The notes: a model not told the origin generated them from the sequence alone. A stretch of 64,000 nt of DNA from Citrobacter enshiensis (GCF_029338175.1 NZ_CP119862.1:434001-498000), one strand, 5' to 3'. Counted from the first letter of the stretch, positions 39,011-53,146 are shown. Translations and numbers: made by a program.

Positions 39011-39033
39011 GGTATAACAGGTATAAAGGTACA
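39011..39033 (+). promoter_or_regulatory. NanR operator upstream of nanA
   Basis: Three tandem hexamers spaced by 2-3 bases: GGTATA (39011-39016), GGTATA (39020-39025) and GGTACA (39028-39033). NanR in E. coli binds tandem GGTATA repeats; the third copy here carries one change. It lies 36 bases before the nanA ATG, overlapping the expected promoter. Confidence 0.85.
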
Positions 39034-39068
39034 CAGTTAATCAGTTTAAACACCACTACGAGGTATTT

Positions 39069-39962
39069 ATGGCAAGTAATTTACGTGGCGTGATGCCCGC
39101 ACTCCTGACCCCTTTCGACGCGCAGCAGAAAATCGATAAGGACAGCCTGCGTCGCCTGGTGCGATTCAACATTGAGCAGGGAATTGATGGGGTGTATGTC
39201 GGAGGTTCCACCGGGGAAGCCTTTGTGCAAAGCCTTGCCGAACGCGAAGAAGTGCTTGAAATCGTGGCCGAAGAGGGCAAAGGCAAAATCACCCTGATTG
39301 CTCATGTGGGTTGTGTCAGTACGGCGGAAAGCCAGCAACTGGCAGCAGCGGCCAGCCGTTACGGTTTTGATGCTGTCTCTGCGGTTACGCCGTTCTACTA
39401 CCCGTTCAGCTTTGAAGAACATTGCGATCACTACCGTGCAATTATCGATTCTGCTGATGGATTGCCAATGGTGGTCTACAACATTCCGGCACTGAGCGGC
39501 GTCAAACTGACGCTGGATCAGATCAACACGCTGGTCACGCTGCCAGGCGTTGGCGCGCTGAAACAGACCTCGGGCGATCTCTATCAGATGGAGCAGATCC
39601 GTCGTGCGCATCCGGATCTGGTGCTCTACAACGGTTACGACGAGATCTTCGCTTCCGGTCTGATGGCGGGTGCGGATGGCGGGATCGGCAGTACCTACAA
39701 CATTATGGGCTGGCGCTACATGGGGATCGTGCAGGCTCTGCAAGAAGGGAATATCGCCAAAGCGCAGCAGTTGCAGCGTGAATGTAACAAGGTGATCGAC
39801 CTGCTGATCAAAGTGGGCGTGTTCCGTGGCCTGAAAGCGGTGCTGCACTACATGGATGTCGTCTCTGTACCGCTGTGCCGCAAACCGTTTGCGCCGGTGG
39901 ATGAAAAATATCTACCGGAACTGCAAGCATTAGCCAACCAACTGCTGGCGGAAAGGGCGTAA
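39069..39962 (+). CDS. nanA: N-acetylneuraminate lyase
   Basis: Class I aldolase cleaving sialic acid to ManNAc and pyruvate. It has 297 residues, as in E. coli. The TIM barrel carries the GGSTGEAF pyruvate-binding loop, the catalytic Tyr in [10 protein letters not shown] and the Schiff-base Lys in [14 protein letters not shown]. First structural gene of the nan operon. Confidence 0.97.
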   Translation: MASNLRGVMPALLTPFDAQQKIDKDSLRRLVRFNIEQGIDGVYVGGSTGEAFVQSLAEREEVLEIVAEEGKGKITLIAHVGCVSTAESQQLAAAASRYGFDAVSAVTPFYYPFSFEEHCDHYRAIIDSADGLPMVVYNIPALSGVKLTLDQINTLVTLPGVGALKQTSGDLYQMEQIRRAHPDLVLYNGYDEIFASGLMAGADGGIGSTYNIMGWRYMGIVQALQEGNIAKAQQLQRECNKVIDLLIKVGVFRGLKAVLHYMDVVSVPLCRKPFAPVDEKYLPELQALANQLLAERA

Positions 39963-39970
39963 CAGCGGAT

Positions 39971-40045
39971 AGCCGGGGGCGCTTTGCCTGCCCGGCCTAC
40001 ATAGATCGAACGTAGGCCGGATAAGGCAATGCCGTTATCCGGCAC
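39971..40045. repeat. REP pair between nanA and nanT
   Basis: Two REP-type units, 39971-40000 (AGCCGGGGGCGC to CCCGGCC) and 40011-40045 (CGTAGGCCGGATAAGG to TTATCCGGCAC). They are intra-operon and could protect the nanA 3' end and lower nanT expression relative to nanA. Confidence 0.8.
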
Positions 40046-40072
40046 AACAATAAAAATCGTCGGGAGAGTAAA

Positions 40073-41563
40073 ATGAGTACTAATACCCAGAGCATCCCGT
40101 GGTATCGCCATCTCAACCGGGCGCAGTGGCGGGCATTTTCCGCCGCCTGGTTAGGGTATGTGCTTGATGGATTTGATTTTGTATTAATTGCGCTTGTATT
40201 GACAGATGTACAAAGTGAGTTTGGGTTGACGACGGTTCAGGCGGCAAGCCTGATCTCGGCAGCCTTTATTTCCCGTTGGTTCGGCGGGCTGATGCTTGGC
40301 GCCATGGGGGACCGTTATGGTCGCCGTCTGGCAATGGTCAGTAGCATTATCCTTTTTTCCGTCGGTACGCTGGCCTGCGGTTTTGCACCCGGTTACACCA
40401 CCATGTTTATCGCTCGTCTGGTCATTGGTATGGGCATGGCGGGCGAATATGGCTCAAGCGCAACCTACGTTATTGAAAGCTGGCCGAAGCAACTGCGCAA
40501 CAAAGCCAGCGGATTTTTGATCTCCGGCTTCTCTATTGGCGCGGTTATCGCAGCCCAGGTCTACAGTCTGGTGGTACCCATCTGGGGCTGGCGCGTCCTC
40601 TTTTTCATTGGCATCGTACCGATCGTCTTTGCGCTCTGGCTGCGAAAAAATATTCCGGAAGCGGAAGACTGGAAAGAAAAACACGAAGGAAAAGCGCCAG
40701 TACGTACCATGGTCGATATTCTCTACCGGGGTGAACATCGGGTCATTAACATCCTGATGACCATCGTGGCGGCGACTGCTCTGTGGTTCTGCTTCGCAGG
40801 CAATCTGCACAATGCCGCACTTGTGGCGGGATTAGGTCTGCTGTGCGCTGTCATTTTCATCAGCTTTATGGTGCAGAGTAGCGGTAAACGCTGGCCAACC
40901 GGCGTCACGCTCATGCTGGTGGTGCTGTTTGCGTTCCTTTACTCCTGGCCTATCCAGGCATTGCTCCCGACCTATCTCAAAACCGAACTGTCCTATGACC
41001 CGCACACGGTAGCGAACATCCTGTTCTTTAGCGGCTTCGGCGCGGCGGTAGGTTGCTGCGTGGGCGGTTTCCTCGGCGACTGGCTGGGCACCCGCAAAGC
41101 CTATGTCTGTAGCCTGCTGGCCTCACAGTTGCTCATTATTCCGGTCTTTGCCATTGGCGGTGGAAACGTATGGGTATTGGGTCTACTGCTGTTCTTCCAG
41201 CAGATGTTGGGTCAGGGGATCTCCGGGATCCTACCGAAGCTGATCGGCGGATATTTTGATACCGACCAGCGTGCGGCAGGTCTGGGCTTTACCTATAACG
41301 TGGGTGCCCTTGGTGGCGCGCTGGCGCCGATCCTTGGTGCATTGATTGCGCAACGTCTGGATCTGGGCACCGCGCTGGCATCGCTCTCCTTTAGCCTGAC
41401 GTTTGTGGTGATCCTGCTGATTGGCCTCGATATGCCGACCCGTGTTCAGCGCTGGTTGCGTCCAGAAGCGCTACGTACGCATGACGCTATCGACGGCAAA
41501 CCGTTCAGCGGCGTCGTACCGTTGGGCGGTGACAAAAGCGCCTTAGTCAACACGAAAAATTGA
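40073..41563 (+). CDS. nanT: Sialic acid transporter NanT
   Basis: Proton-coupled N-acetylneuraminate importer of the major facilitator superfamily. It has 496 residues, as in E. coli. It shows an MFS loop motif [11 protein letters not shown], about 14 hydrophobic segments including the extra central pair characteristic of NanT, and [18 protein letters not shown]. Preceded by GGGAGAG. Confidence 0.96.
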   Translation: MSTNTQSIPWYRHLNRAQWRAFSAAWLGYVLDGFDFVLIALVLTDVQSEFGLTTVQAASLISAAFISRWFGGLMLGAMGDRYGRRLAMVSSIILFSVGTLACGFAPGYTTMFIARLVIGMGMAGEYGSSATYVIESWPKQLRNKASGFLISGFSIGAVIAAQVYSLVVPIWGWRVLFFIGIVPIVFALWLRKNIPEAEDWKEKHEGKAPVRTMVDILYRGEHRVINILMTIVAATALWFCFAGNLHNAALVAGLGLLCAVIFISFMVQSSGKRWPTGVTLMLVVLFAFLYSWPIQALLPTYLKTELSYDPHTVANILFFSGFGAAVGCCVGGFLGDWLGTRKAYVCSLLASQLLIIPVFAIGGGNVWVLGLLLFFQQMLGQGISGILPKLIGGYFDTDQRAAGLGFTYNVGALGGALAPILGALIAQRLDLGTALASLSFSLTFVVILLIGLDMPTRVQRWLRPEALRTHDAIDGKPFSGVVPLGGDKSALVNTKN

Positions 41564-41610
41564 TCCGCTTGCCCGGTCGCATACCGGGCAATCTTTGTAG
41601 GGGAAGAAGC

Positions 41611-41693
41611 ATGTTGTTACCTGAACTACAGGGTAAAAGAAGTACTGCCATCACTCGACCGGGATCCCGTTGTCAGTGGCATCAGGAGGCGCA

Positions 41694-41697
<4 letters not shown>
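41611..41697 (+). pseudogene. nanE: Remnant of nanE: in-frame deletion leaving 28 codons
   Basis: In related enterobacteria nanE (ManNAc-6-phosphate 2-epimerase, about 229 residues) lies between nanT and nanK. Here only a 28-codon ORF remains. Its start [10 protein letters not shown] resembles the NanE N-terminus (MSLLxQLDxK). Its end [18 protein letters not shown] resembles the NanE C-terminus (SAITRLEHICQWYNxA), and the TGA overlaps the nanK ATG. About 200 codons including the active site are gone. A ribosome binding site (GGGGAAG, 41600-41606) and the ATGA overlap survive, so it may still couple translation to nanK. The alignment to NanE is from memory of the family. Confidence 0.82.
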
Positions 41698-43033
<1,336 letters not shown>

Positions 43034-43036
43034 AAA

Positions 43037-43121
43037 AGCCGGAGGGCGGCTTCGCCTTATCCGGCCAACAACGTACGCAAAACCGTAGGCCGGATGAGGC
43101 GGTTACGCCGCCCTCCGGCAC
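43037..43121. repeat. REP pair between yhcH and gltD
   Basis: Units at 43037-43068 (AGCCGGAGGGCGG to CCTTATCCGGCC) and 43085-43121 (GTAGGCCGGATGAGG to GCCCTCCGGCAC), between convergent genes; a likely transcript boundary. Confidence 0.82.
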
Positions 43122-43127
43122 TGAGAC

Positions 43128-44555
<1,428 letters not shown>

Positions 44556-47500
44556 TTACTGCGCCTGCACACGCAGCTCAGCTGCGCTACGACTACGGTG
44601 ACCCAACAGTGCTTTCACATCGCTGGACTTCGGTTTAACCAGCGCGAATTTCGCGGAGAAAGCAGGCCAGTTTGCCAGAATCTCTTCACCACGTTGAGAA
44701 CCGGTGTGCTGCACATGCTCGGTGATCAAACCGCGCAGGTGTTCTTCGTGGATGGCCAGCGAGTCTACGCTCAGCACTTCCACCAGTTCCGGGTTCACAC
44801 GTTTGCGGAAATCGCCGCTCTCGTCCAGCACGTAGGCGAATCCGCCCGTCATGCCAGCACCGAAGTTCACCCCGGTTTTACCGAGAATACACACAATACC
44901 GCCGGTCATGTATTCACAGCCATTGTCGCCAATGCCTTCCACGACCGTGATCGCGCCGGAATTACGTACGCCGAAACGTTCACCCGCACGGCCTGCGGCA
45001 AACAAACGTCCTCCGGTGGCGCCATACAGACAGGTGTTGCCGATAATGCTCGCCTCATGGCTGCGGAAGGCCGAACCGACCGGAGGACGTACCGCCAGCA
45101 AGCCGCCCGCCATGCCTTTGCCGACATAGTCGTTGGCATCACCGGTCAGGTACAGCTCCACGCCGCCCGCGTTCCAGACGCCGAAGCTCTGGCCTGCCGT
45201 ACCGCTGAAGTGCGCCTTGATGGGGTCCGCCGCCAGTCCCTGATCGCCATGCGTCTGCGCGATATAGCCAGAGAGCGTCGCGCCGACGGAACGGTCAGTG
45301 TTGCGAATATCAAACCAGAACGTTTTGCTCAGGCACTCGTCGACGAACGGTTTTGCCTGTTGCAACAGCTGCGCGTTCAGCACACCGTTGTCGAACGGTG
45401 GGTTGTTTTCGGTGCAGAACACGGCTTTGCCTGGATGCGGCTCGGCGGTTTCCAGCAGGCGAGACAGTTCCAGCTTCTGCTGTTTGGCGGTAAACCCTTC
45501 CAGCTCTTTTAGCAGGTCGGTACGGCCAATCAGATCCACCAGACGCGTCACGCCAAGCATCGCCATCAGCTCGCGGGTTTCGCGGGCGATGAATTCAAAG
45601 TAGTTGGTCACTTTGAATGGCAGGCCGTGGTAGTGGTTCTTACGCAGTTTTTCGTCCTGGGTTGCCACGCCCGTTGCGCAGTTGTTCAGGTGGCAAATAC
45701 GCAGGTATTTACACCCCAGCGCCACCATCGGGCCGGTTCCGAAGCCGAAGCTTTCCGCGCCCAGAATTGCCGCTTTGATGATATCGACACCGGTTTTCAG
45801 ACCGCCATCGACCTGCAAACGGATTTTGTGACGCAAGCCGTTAGCCACCAGTGCCTGCTGGGTTTCCACCAGCCCCAGTTCCCACGGACAGCCCGCGTAT
45901 TTCACTGACGAGAGCGGACTCGCGCCGGTGCCGCCGTCGTAACCGGCGATGGTGATCAAATCGGCATAGGCTTTCGCCACGCCGGTGGCGATGGTGCCGA
46001 CGCCCGGTTCGGAAACCAGCTTCACGGAGATCATCGCTTTTGGGTTGACCTGCTTGAGGTCGAAAATCAGCTGCGCCAAGTCCTCGATAGAGTAGATATC
46101 GTGGTGCGGCGGCGGGGAGATCAGCGTCACGCCCGGTACCGAGTAGCGCAGTTTGGCGATGTACGGGGTCACTTTATCCCCCGGCAACTGACCGCCTTCG
46201 CCCGGCTTCGCGCCCTGAGCGACTTTAATTTGAATCACGTCGGCGTTCACCAGATACGCCGGGGTCACACCGAAACGACCGGAGGCCACCTGCTTGATGC
46301 GCGACACTTTATTGGTGCCGTAGCGCGCCGGATCTTCACCGCCTTCGCCGGAGTTAGAGTTGCCGCCGATGCTGTTCATCGCTTCCGCCAGCGCTTCGTG
46401 TGCTTCCGGGCTCAGTGCGCCGATAGACATCGCTGCCGTATCGAAGCGTTTGAACAGTTCAGTGGCGGGCTCGACTTCATCAATGCTCACGGCCTTTTCG
46501 CCGGGCGTGATTGCCAGCAGATCGCGCAGCGTTGTCGCCGGGCGTTCGTTGACCAGTTTCGCGTACTCCTGATAATCGCTGTACTCGCCGCTTTGAACGG
46601 CCTGTTGCAGCGTGCGCACGACATCCGGGTTATAGGCGTGATACTCGCCACCGTGAACATATTTCAGCAAACCGCCCTGACCCAACGGTTTACGCGCCAG
46701 CCAGGCATGTTTAGAGAGATTCAGCAGGTCCTGCTGGAAGTCTGTAAAACCTGCGCCACTGATACGGCTGACCACGCCCTGGAAGCATAAGCTGACCACA
46801 TCATCGTGCAGACCGACGGCTTCAAACAGTTTTGAGCAGCGGTAAGAGGCGATAGTCGAGATGCCCATTTTGGACATGATCTTGTAAAGGCCTTTGTTGA
46901 TACCGTTACGGTAGTTCAGCATCACGGTACGATAGTCTTTCGCAATCGCGTGGGTGTCGCTCAGGCGGCCCAGTGTTTCATACGCGAGGTAGGGGTAGAT
47001 TGCCGTCGCGCCGAAGCCCAGCAACACGGCAAAGTGGTGCGGGTCGCGCGTGCTGGCGGTTTCGACAATGATGTTAGCGTCACAGCGCAGGCTCTGTTCT
47101 ACCAGACGCGTCTGCACCGCACCGACCGCCATCGGCGCCGGAACCGGCAAACGGTTTTTGCCAATGTTACGGTCAGAGAGCACCAGCAACACGGTGCCGT
47201 TGCGTACCATTTGCTCCGCTTTGTCGCACAGCGCTTTCACCGTCTCTTCGAGCGAGGTTTGCGTCACGTCGAAGGTGATGTCCAGCGTATCCGCGCGATA
47301 ATGCTCCTCTTTCATGGTGGTGAGCTGTTTGAAATCGGAGTACAGCAAAATCGGCGATTTGAAGCTCAAACGGTGCGCCTGGCCTTCCGCTTCGCAAAAG
47401 ACGTTCATTTCCCGACCGATGCTGGTGGCCAGCGACATTACGTGTGCTTCGCGCAGCGGATCGATCGGCGGGTTGGTGACCTGCGCGAACTGCTGACGGA

Positions 47501-49016
47501 AGTAATCGTAAATGATGCGTGGCTGGCTGGAGAGCACGGCAAACGGGGTGTCGTCGCCCATTGAACCCACCGCTTCCTGGCCGTTTTCGCCCAACACGCG
47601 GATAACGGAATCCAGCTCTTCGGCGCTGTAGTTAAACTGTTTCTGGTAGCTGGCGAGAGTGTCGTCATCCAGCTCACGTTGACCCACCTGGTCATCGGCC
47701 AGTTCTTCAAACGGCACCAGACGGCGGACGTTTTTCTCCATCCACTCTTTATACGGGTGGCGGCTTTTCAGGTCGTCGTCAGTTTCCGCAGAGTGCAGGA
47801 TGTGCCCGCTGCGGGTGTCGATCACCATCAGTTCGCCCGGACCGACGCGGCCTTTCTCGACCACTTCGTCAGGCTGGTAATCCCAGATCCCCACTTCAGA
47901 GGCGCAGGTGATCAGTTTATCTTTGGTGATGACGTAGCGCGCTGGGCGCAGACCGTTACGGTCCAGGTTACAGGCCGCAAAGCGACCATCAGACATCACG
48001 ATGCCTGCCGGGCCGTCCCACGGCTCCATGTGCATGGAGTTAAAGTCAAAGAAGGCGCGCAGATCCGGATCCATATCCGGGTTGTTCTGCCAGGCTGGCG
48101 GCACCAGCAGGCGCATGGCGCGGATGATGTCCATCCCGCCAGCCAGCAGCAGTTCCAGCATGTTATCCAGTGAGCTGGAGTCGGAGCCGGTTTCGTTGAC
48201 GAACGGGGCGGCGGACTGCAAATCCGGGATCAGCGGCGTCTGGAATTTATAAGTACGGGCGCGCGCCCACTGGCGGTTACCGGTGATGGTGTTGATCTCA
48301 CCGTTGTGCGCCAGGTAGCGGAACGGCTGTGCCAGCGGCCAGCGTGGCACGGTGTTAGTGGAGAAGCGCTGGTGGAACAGGCAGATAGCCGATTCCAGAC
48401 GCAGGTCCGCGAGGTCCAGGTAAAAGCGCGGCAAATCCGCCGGCATACACAGACCTTTATAAATGTTCACCAGGTTCGACAGACTGCAAACGTAGAAGTC
48501 TTTGTCTTCCTGCAGACGTTTTTCGATACGGCGGCGGGCGATAAACAGGCGGCGTTCCATATCGCGTGGACGCCAACCCGCAGGCGCGTTAACGAAAATT
48601 TGCTCAATACGTGGCAGAGAGGAGAGGGCAATTTCACCAAGAACGCCTTCATTGGTCGGCACTTCGCGCCAGCCAACGATCGACAGGGTTTCCTGCTGGA
48701 GTTCTTCTTCGACAATTCGACGGGATGCGGCCGCCAGCTCAGGATCTTTGTTCAAAAAGATCATGCCGACGGCGTAGTTTTTGGCTAAACGCCAGCCGCG
48801 CTCTTCGGCAACAATGCGAAAAAAGCGGTCGGGTTTTTGCAGCAGCAAACCGCAGCCATCGCCGGTTTTTCCATCCGCGAGAATGGCGCCACGGTGCTGC
48901 ATTCGGGCCAGCGCGTGTATAGCAGTACGCACTACCTTGTGGCTAGGTTCGCCTTCTATGTGGGCGATCAGGCCGAAACCACAGTTATCCCTCTCAAGAG
49001 ATTTATCGTACAACAT
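44556..49016 (-). CDS. gltB: Glutamate synthase large subunit
   Basis: Makes two glutamates from glutamine and 2-oxoglutarate. It has 1486 residues, as in E. coli, beginning [20 protein letters not shown]; the first 11 residues form a propeptide removed to expose the N-terminal nucleophile Cys12. The order is an amidotransferase domain (to about 420), a central domain, an FMN barrel with [18 protein letters not shown], 3Fe-4S cysteines in [15 protein letters not shown], and a C-terminal glycine-rich beta-helix. The start follows a GGAGG ribosome binding site. A basic leader ORF ends 1 base before it. Confidence 0.98.
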   Translation of the reverse strand: MLYDKSLERDNCGFGLIAHIEGEPSHKVVRTAIHALARMQHRGAILADGKTGDGCGLLLQKPDRFFRIVAEERGWRLAKNYAVGMIFLNKDPELAAASRRIVEEELQQETLSIVGWREVPTNEGVLGEIALSSLPRIEQIFVNAPAGWRPRDMERRLFIARRRIEKRLQEDKDFYVCSLSNLVNIYKGLCMPADLPRFYLDLADLRLESAICLFHQRFSTNTVPRWPLAQPFRYLAHNGEINTITGNRQWARARTYKFQTPLIPDLQSAAPFVNETGSDSSSLDNMLELLLAGGMDIIRAMRLLVPPAWQNNPDMDPDLRAFFDFNSMHMEPWDGPAGIVMSDGRFAACNLDRNGLRPARYVITKDKLITCASEVGIWDYQPDEVVEKGRVGPGELMVIDTRSGHILHSAETDDDLKSRHPYKEWMEKNVRRLVPFEELADDQVGQRELDDDTLASYQKQFNYSAEELDSVIRVLGENGQEAVGSMGDDTPFAVLSSQPRIIYDYFRQQFAQVTNPPIDPLREAHVMSLATSIGREMNVFCEAEGQAHRLSFKSPILLYSDFKQLTTMKEEHYRADTLDITFDVTQTSLEETVKALCDKAEQMVRNGTVLLVLSDRNIGKNRLPVPAPMAVGAVQTRLVEQSLRCDANIIVETASTRDPHHFAVLLGFGATAIYPYLAYETLGRLSDTHAIAKDYRTVMLNYRNGINKGLYKIMSKMGISTIASYRCSKLFEAVGLHDDVVSLCFQGVVSRISGAGFTDFQQDLLNLSKHAWLARKPLGQGGLLKYVHGGEYHAYNPDVVRTLQQAVQSGEYSDYQEYAKLVNERPATTLRDLLAITPGEKAVSIDEVEPATELFKRFDTAAMSIGALSPEAHEALAEAMNSIGGNSNSGEGGEDPARYGTNKVSRIKQVASGRFGVTPAYLVNADVIQIKVAQGAKPGEGGQLPGDKVTPYIAKLRYSVPGVTLISPPPHHDIYSIEDLAQLIFDLKQVNPKAMISVKLVSEPGVGTIATGVAKAYADLITIAGYDGGTGASPLSSVKYAGCPWELGLVETQQALVANGLRHKIRLQVDGGLKTGVDIIKAAILGAESFGFGTGPMVALGCKYLRICHLNNCATGVATQDEKLRKNHYHGLPFKVTNYFEFIARETRELMAMLGVTRLVDLIGRTDLLKELEGFTAKQQKLELSRLLETAEPHPGKAVFCTENNPPFDNGVLNAQLLQQAKPFVDECLSKTFWFDIRNTDRSVGATLSGYIAQTHGDQGLAADPIKAHFSGTAGQSFGVWNAGGVELYLTGDANDYVGKGMAGGLLAVRPPVGSAFRSHEASIIGNTCLYGATGGRLFAAGRAGERFGVRNSGAITVVEGIGDNGCEYMTGGIVCILGKTGVNFGAGMTGGFAYVLDESGDFRKRVNPELVEVLSVDSLAIHEEHLRGLITEHVQHTGSQRGEEILANWPAFSAKFALVKPKSSDVKALLGHRSRSAAELRVQAQ

Positions 49017-49017
49017 A

Positions 49018-49107
49018 TCAGTGAACCTCCCCAGGCTCTGAGGGACGCCTCTCTGGACCGCTGCGCACGGGCACACCAAGAGCATGGCGACGGGGTTTGC
49101 GTGTCAT
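49018..49107 (-). CDS. Basic leader ORF upstream of gltB
   Basis: A 29-codon [23 protein letters not shown] ending RPSEPGEVH, rich in Arg and Pro. It has GCGAGG about nine bases before its ATG (49105-49107), and its TGA is separated from the gltB ATG by one base, so the two are positioned for translational coupling. I recall a similar [10 protein letters not shown] start upstream of E. coli gltB. No function is known to me, and it is not a typical attenuator peptide since it has no run of Glu or Gln codons. Confidence 0.6.
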   Translation of the reverse strand: MTRKPRRHALGVPVRSGPERRPSEPGEVH

Positions 49108-49701
49108 ACGCTTACCTCGCATTCGCCCTCTTTCATCCGTTTCGCGTAGGTCAAACAAGTTTGAGGACTTGCTGTCAGAGGGAATCTCAATTACTGCATA
49201 AATATGATGAGCACACGACTCATCCAGAAAGCTTCCAGCGGATTTCCAACTTATCGGGAATCCACACACAGGTCAAATGGCAATCTTATTTATGCAAAAA
49301 TGTGCTATTGGTCGATTAATGTGTTGAATGCATTGAAAATAATAGACTTTTTACATTGATTTAACGCTCGGTAAACGGAGCGGAGAGTGTGATCTGTCTC
49401 ACTGTCTGGAAGGGCTGTTGGCCCCTATCTCAGCTTGATTAACCGTGAGAGTCAGCATTTTATGCTGGTTTATGGATGGCAGGCGTTTCATGATACTGTT
49501 TTTACCCTGAAGCCGTCAGAAGATGAAAAAAAGGGCTAAAGATAAGGAAAAGTAATTAAGGCTATTTTGAATGAAATTTCGTTTATTTTGATTGGTTATG
49601 CAATTAATAAAAGGCTGCCGTGACGATTGATCCAGGTCATCGCCGACAAAGGCTAAAAATGGCAGGCTTTGGCCTCTTTTCAAGGCGCGGTCTATCAGAT
49701 T
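49108..49701. promoter_or_regulatory. gltB-yhcC divergent control region
   Basis: A 594-base AT-rich gap. In E. coli gltBD is controlled by Lrp and IHF with contributions from CRP and ArgR, through a long upstream region. Sequences resembling half ARG boxes occur (TGCATAAATAT near 49196, TTTATGCA near 49290), but I cannot confirm them. No further coding region is seen. Confidence 0.5.
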
Positions 49702-50637
49702 ATGCAGTTACAGAAATTAGTCAATATGTTTGGTGGGGATCTTTCACGTCGTTATGGGCAAAAGGTTCATAAACTGACGCTGCACGGCGGGTTTAGCTGC
49801 CCAAACCGTGATGGCACCATCGGACGTGGCGGATGCACCTTCTGTAATGTCGCCTCTTTTGCCGATGAAGCACAACAGCATCACTCCATTGCCGAGCAAC
49901 TCGCGCACCAGGCGAATTTGGTGAATCGCGCCAAACGTTATCTGGCCTATTTCCAGGCTTACACCAGCACCTTTGCCGAAGTACAGGTACTGCGCTCGAT
50001 GTATCAACAGGCGGTAAGCCAGGCCAGCATTGTGGGATTGTGCGTTGGCACGCGCCCGGACTGCGTTCCCGATGCTGTGTTGGATCTGCTGTGCGAATAC
50101 AAAGACCAGGGCTATGAAGTCTGGCTGGAACTGGGGCTGCAAACCGCAAACGACAAAACACTACACCGCATCAATCGCGGTCATGATTTCGCCTGTTATC
50201 AACGCACCACTCAACGTGCCCGTGAGCGCGGGTTAAAAGTCTGCTCGCACCTGATTGTCGGCCTGCCGGGAGAAGGGCAGAGCGAATGTCTGCAGACGCT
50301 GGAGCGTGTCGTGGAAACCGGCGTCGATGGTATTAAGTTGCACCCGCTGCACATTGTTAAAGGCAGCATCATGGCGAAGGCGTGGGAAGCAGGGCGCTTA
50401 AGCGGCATTGCGCTGGAGGATTACACCGTAACCGCGGGCGAGATGATCCGCCATACGCCGCCGGAGGTGATTTTCCACCGCATCTCTGCCAGCGCTCGTC
50501 GGCCAACGTTGCTTGCTCCGCTGTGGTGCGAAAACCGCTGGACCGGGATGGTGGAGCTGGATAAGTACCTGAATGAACACGGCGTACAGGGCTCGGCGCT
50601 GGGACGTAGCTGGGTGATGCCTGACAATGTGCGTTGA
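49702..50637 (+). CDS. yhcC: Radical SAM protein YhcC
   Basis: Elp3/TIGR01212-type radical SAM protein of unknown substrate. It has 311 residues. Cluster cysteines are in the spacing C-X11-C-X2-C (GGFSCPNRDGTIGRGGCTFCNVA). Conserved GLCVGTRPDCVPDAVLDLL and SHLIVGLPGEGQ segments follow. The ATG at 49702 gives MQLQKLVNMFGGDL, as in E. coli; the frame extends 11 codons upstream. It is divergent from gltB and precedes arcB. Confidence 0.94.
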   Translation: MQLQKLVNMFGGDLSRRYGQKVHKLTLHGGFSCPNRDGTIGRGGCTFCNVASFADEAQQHHSIAEQLAHQANLVNRAKRYLAYFQAYTSTFAEVQVLRSMYQQAVSQASIVGLCVGTRPDCVPDAVLDLLCEYKDQGYEVWLELGLQTANDKTLHRINRGHDFACYQRTTQRARERGLKVCSHLIVGLPGEGQSECLQTLERVVETGVDGIKLHPLHIVKGSIMAKAWEAGRLSGIALEDYTVTAGEMIRHTPPEVIFHRISASARRPTLLAPLWCENRWTGMVELDKYLNEHGVQGSALGRSWVMPDNVR

Positions 50638-50644
50638 TATGTTG

Positions 50645-50714
50645 AGGGGCGCAGCGCGTATCCGACCTGGGCAGGGAAACGCAGGCCGGATAAGGTGCTA
50701 GCCGCCATCCGGCG
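50645..50714. repeat. REP-type element between yhcC and arcB
   Basis: A full unit at 50681-50714 (GCAGGCCGGATAAGG to GCCATCCGGCG) and a degraded one at 50645-50670. Confidence 0.7.
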
Positions 50715-50809
50715 TAAAGATGGCGCCATTCACGTATTTTTCACACATTCTTCAACGCCTTGCTCAGAATTGAGTATTATTGTGCCAGGTTGTCGTGAAG
50801 GAACCCTCT

Positions 50810-53146
50810 ATGAAGCAAATCCGTATGCTGGCGCAGTACTATGTCGACCTGATGATGAAATTAGGTCTGGTGCGCTTTTCGCTGCTGTTAGCGCTGGCTT
50901 TGGTCGTGCTGGCCATCGTGGTGCAGATGGCTGTCACCATGGTATTGCATGGTCAGGTTGAAAGTATTGATGTTATTCGCTCAATCTTTTTCGGCCTGCT
51001 AATCACCCCCTGGGCGGTCTATTTCTTGTCGGTGGTGGTGGAACAACTGGAAGAGTCCAGGCAACGTTTGTCGCGTCTGGTGCAAAAGCTGGAAGAGATG
51101 CGCGAACGCGATCTCAAGCTCAACGTGCAGTTGAAAGACAATATTTCCCAGCTTAATCAGGAGATCGCTGACCGCGAAAAAGCAGAAGCGGAACGGCACT
51201 CGACGTTTGAGCAGCTCAAGGTGGAAATTAAAGAGCGCGAAGAGACGCAAATCCAGCTTGAACAGCAATCCTCCTTCTTACGTTCCTTCCTCGACGCTTC
51301 TCCGGACCTGGTTTTTTATCGTAATGAAGATAAAGAGTTTTCTGGCTGCAACCGCGCCATGGAACTGCTGACGGGGAAGAGCGAAAAGCAACTGGTAAAT
51401 TTAAGACCTATCGATGTTTACTCGCCAGAAGCGGCTGAGAAAGTGATTGAAACGGACGAGAAAGTCTTTCGCCACAATGTGTCGCTGACCTATGAGCAAT
51501 GGCTGGATTATCCCGACGGGCGCAAAGCCTGCTTTGAAATTCGCAAAGTCCCTTATTACGACCGCGTGGGTAAGCGCCACGGTCTTATGGGCTTTGGCCG
51601 CGATATTACCGAACGCAAGCGCTATCAGGACGCACTGGAGCGCGCCAGCCGCGATAAAACGACATTTATTTCGACCATCAGCCATGAGTTACGCACGCCG
51701 CTGAACGGTATTGTCGGCTTAAGCCGTATTCTGCTCGACACTGACCTGACGAGCGAGCAGGAAAAATACCTGAAGACTATCCATGTTTCAGCGGTGACGC
51801 TGGGCAATATTTTCAACGATATTATTGATATGGATAAGATGGAGCGGCGTAAGGTTCAACTGGACAACCAGCCGGTAGATTTCACCAGCTTTATGGCGGA
51901 TCTTGAGAATCTCTCCGGTTTGCAGGCCCAGCAAAAAGGGCTGCGTTTTGTCCTTGATCCGACCTTGCCATTACCGCATAAAGTGATCACTGACGGTACG
52001 CGACTGCGTCAGATCCTGTGGAATCTGATCAGTAATGCGGTGAAGTTCACCCAGCAAGGGCAGGTGACGGTGCGGGCCCGTTTTGATGAAGGGGATATGC
52101 TGCACTTTGAAGTCGAAGATTCCGGGATCGGTATCCCGCAGGATGAGCAGGATAAAATCTTCGCCATGTATTATCAGGTGAAAGACAGCCACGGCGGTAA
52201 ACCGGCGACGGGCACCGGGATTGGTCTGGCCGTATCTCGCCGCCTGGCCAAAAACATGGGCGGCGACATTACGGTTTCCAGCCAGCCGGGCCACGGCTCT
52301 GTCTTTACGCTCACCGTGCATGCTCCCGCCGTTGCGGAAGAGGTGGAGGATGCGTTTGAAGAAAACGAGTTACCGCTGCCTGCGCTCAATGTGCTGCTGG
52401 TCGAAGACATTGAACTGAACGTGATTGTCGCGCGCTCGGTGCTGGAAAAACTGGGGAACAGCGTGGATGTGGCGATGACCGGAAAAGCCGCACTGGAGAT
52501 GTTTACCCCGGGTGAATACGATTTGGTGCTGCTGGATATTCAATTGCCGGACATGACCGGACTGGATATCTCCCGAGAGCTCACCCAGCGCTATGCGCGG
52601 GAAGAGCTGCCGCCGCTGGTGGCGTTGACCGCCAACGTGCTGAAAGACAAAAAAGAGTACCTGGATGCGGGAATGGACGATGTGCTGAGCAAGCCGTTGT
52701 CGGTTCCGGCGCTAACGGCCATGATTAAAAAATACTGGGATACCCGTGATAAAGAGGAGAGCACTGTGACACCTGAAGAAAGCAGTAAATCGCAAGCGCT
52801 GTTAGATATCCCGATGTTAGAGCAGTACATCGAACTGGTAGGGCCGAAGTTAATTACCGATGGCCTGGCGGTGTTTGAGAAGATGATGCCGGGTTATTTA
52901 AGTGTGCTGGAGTCCAATTTGACGGCGCGTGATAAAAAAGGTGTTGTTGAAGAAGGCCACAAAATTAAAGGTGCGGCGGGTTCCGTTGGCCTGCGACACC
53001 TGCAACAGCTCGGTCAGCAAATTCAATCACCGGATCTCCCGGCCTGGGAAGATAACGTGGGTGAATGGATTGAAGAGATGAAGCAGGAGTGGCAGCACGA
53101 CGTCGCCGTACTGAAAGCCTGGGTGGCAAACGCTGGAAAAAAATGA
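50810..53146 (+). CDS. arcB: Aerobic respiration sensor kinase ArcB
   Basis: Tripartite hybrid kinase that senses quinone redox state and phosphorylates ArcA. It has 778 residues, as in E. coli. Two transmembrane helices (about 22-77) are followed by a leucine-zipper/coiled coil, PAS (about 150-270), a kinase with His in STISHELRTPLNG, a receiver with Asp in LVLLDIQLPDMTG and an HPt domain with His in EEGHKIKGAAGSVGL. The ATG at 50810 follows AAGGAAC. Its last codons and stop overlap the arcZ terminator on the other strand. Confidence 0.98.
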   Translation: MKQIRMLAQYYVDLMMKLGLVRFSLLLALALVVLAIVVQMAVTMVLHGQVESIDVIRSIFFGLLITPWAVYFLSVVVEQLEESRQRLSRLVQKLEEMRERDLKLNVQLKDNISQLNQEIADREKAEAERHSTFEQLKVEIKEREETQIQLEQQSSFLRSFLDASPDLVFYRNEDKEFSGCNRAMELLTGKSEKQLVNLRPIDVYSPEAAEKVIETDEKVFRHNVSLTYEQWLDYPDGRKACFEIRKVPYYDRVGKRHGLMGFGRDITERKRYQDALERASRDKTTFISTISHELRTPLNGIVGLSRILLDTDLTSEQEKYLKTIHVSAVTLGNIFNDIIDMDKMERRKVQLDNQPVDFTSFMADLENLSGLQAQQKGLRFVLDPTLPLPHKVITDGTRLRQILWNLISNAVKFTQQGQVTVRARFDEGDMLHFEVEDSGIGIPQDEQDKIFAMYYQVKDSHGGKPATGTGIGLAVSRRLAKNMGGDITVSSQPGHGSVFTLTVHAPAVAEEVEDAFEENELPLPALNVLLVEDIELNVIVARSVLEKLGNSVDVAMTGKAALEMFTPGEYDLVLLDIQLPDMTGLDISRELTQRYAREELPPLVALTANVLKDKKEYLDAGMDDVLSKPLSVPALTAMIKKYWDTRDKEESTVTPEESSKSQALLDIPMLEQYIELVGPKLITDGLAVFEKMMPGYLSVLESNLTARDKKGVVEEGHKIKGAAGSVGLRHLQQLGQQIQSPDLPAWEDNVGEWIEEMKQEWQHDVAVLKAWVANAGKK

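Noticed and set aside
41670-41693. Upstream in-frame start for nanK adding eight residues
   Set aside because: The ATG at 41694 has a better ribosome binding site, overlaps the remnant stop as ATGA and gives the ROK-family N-terminus.
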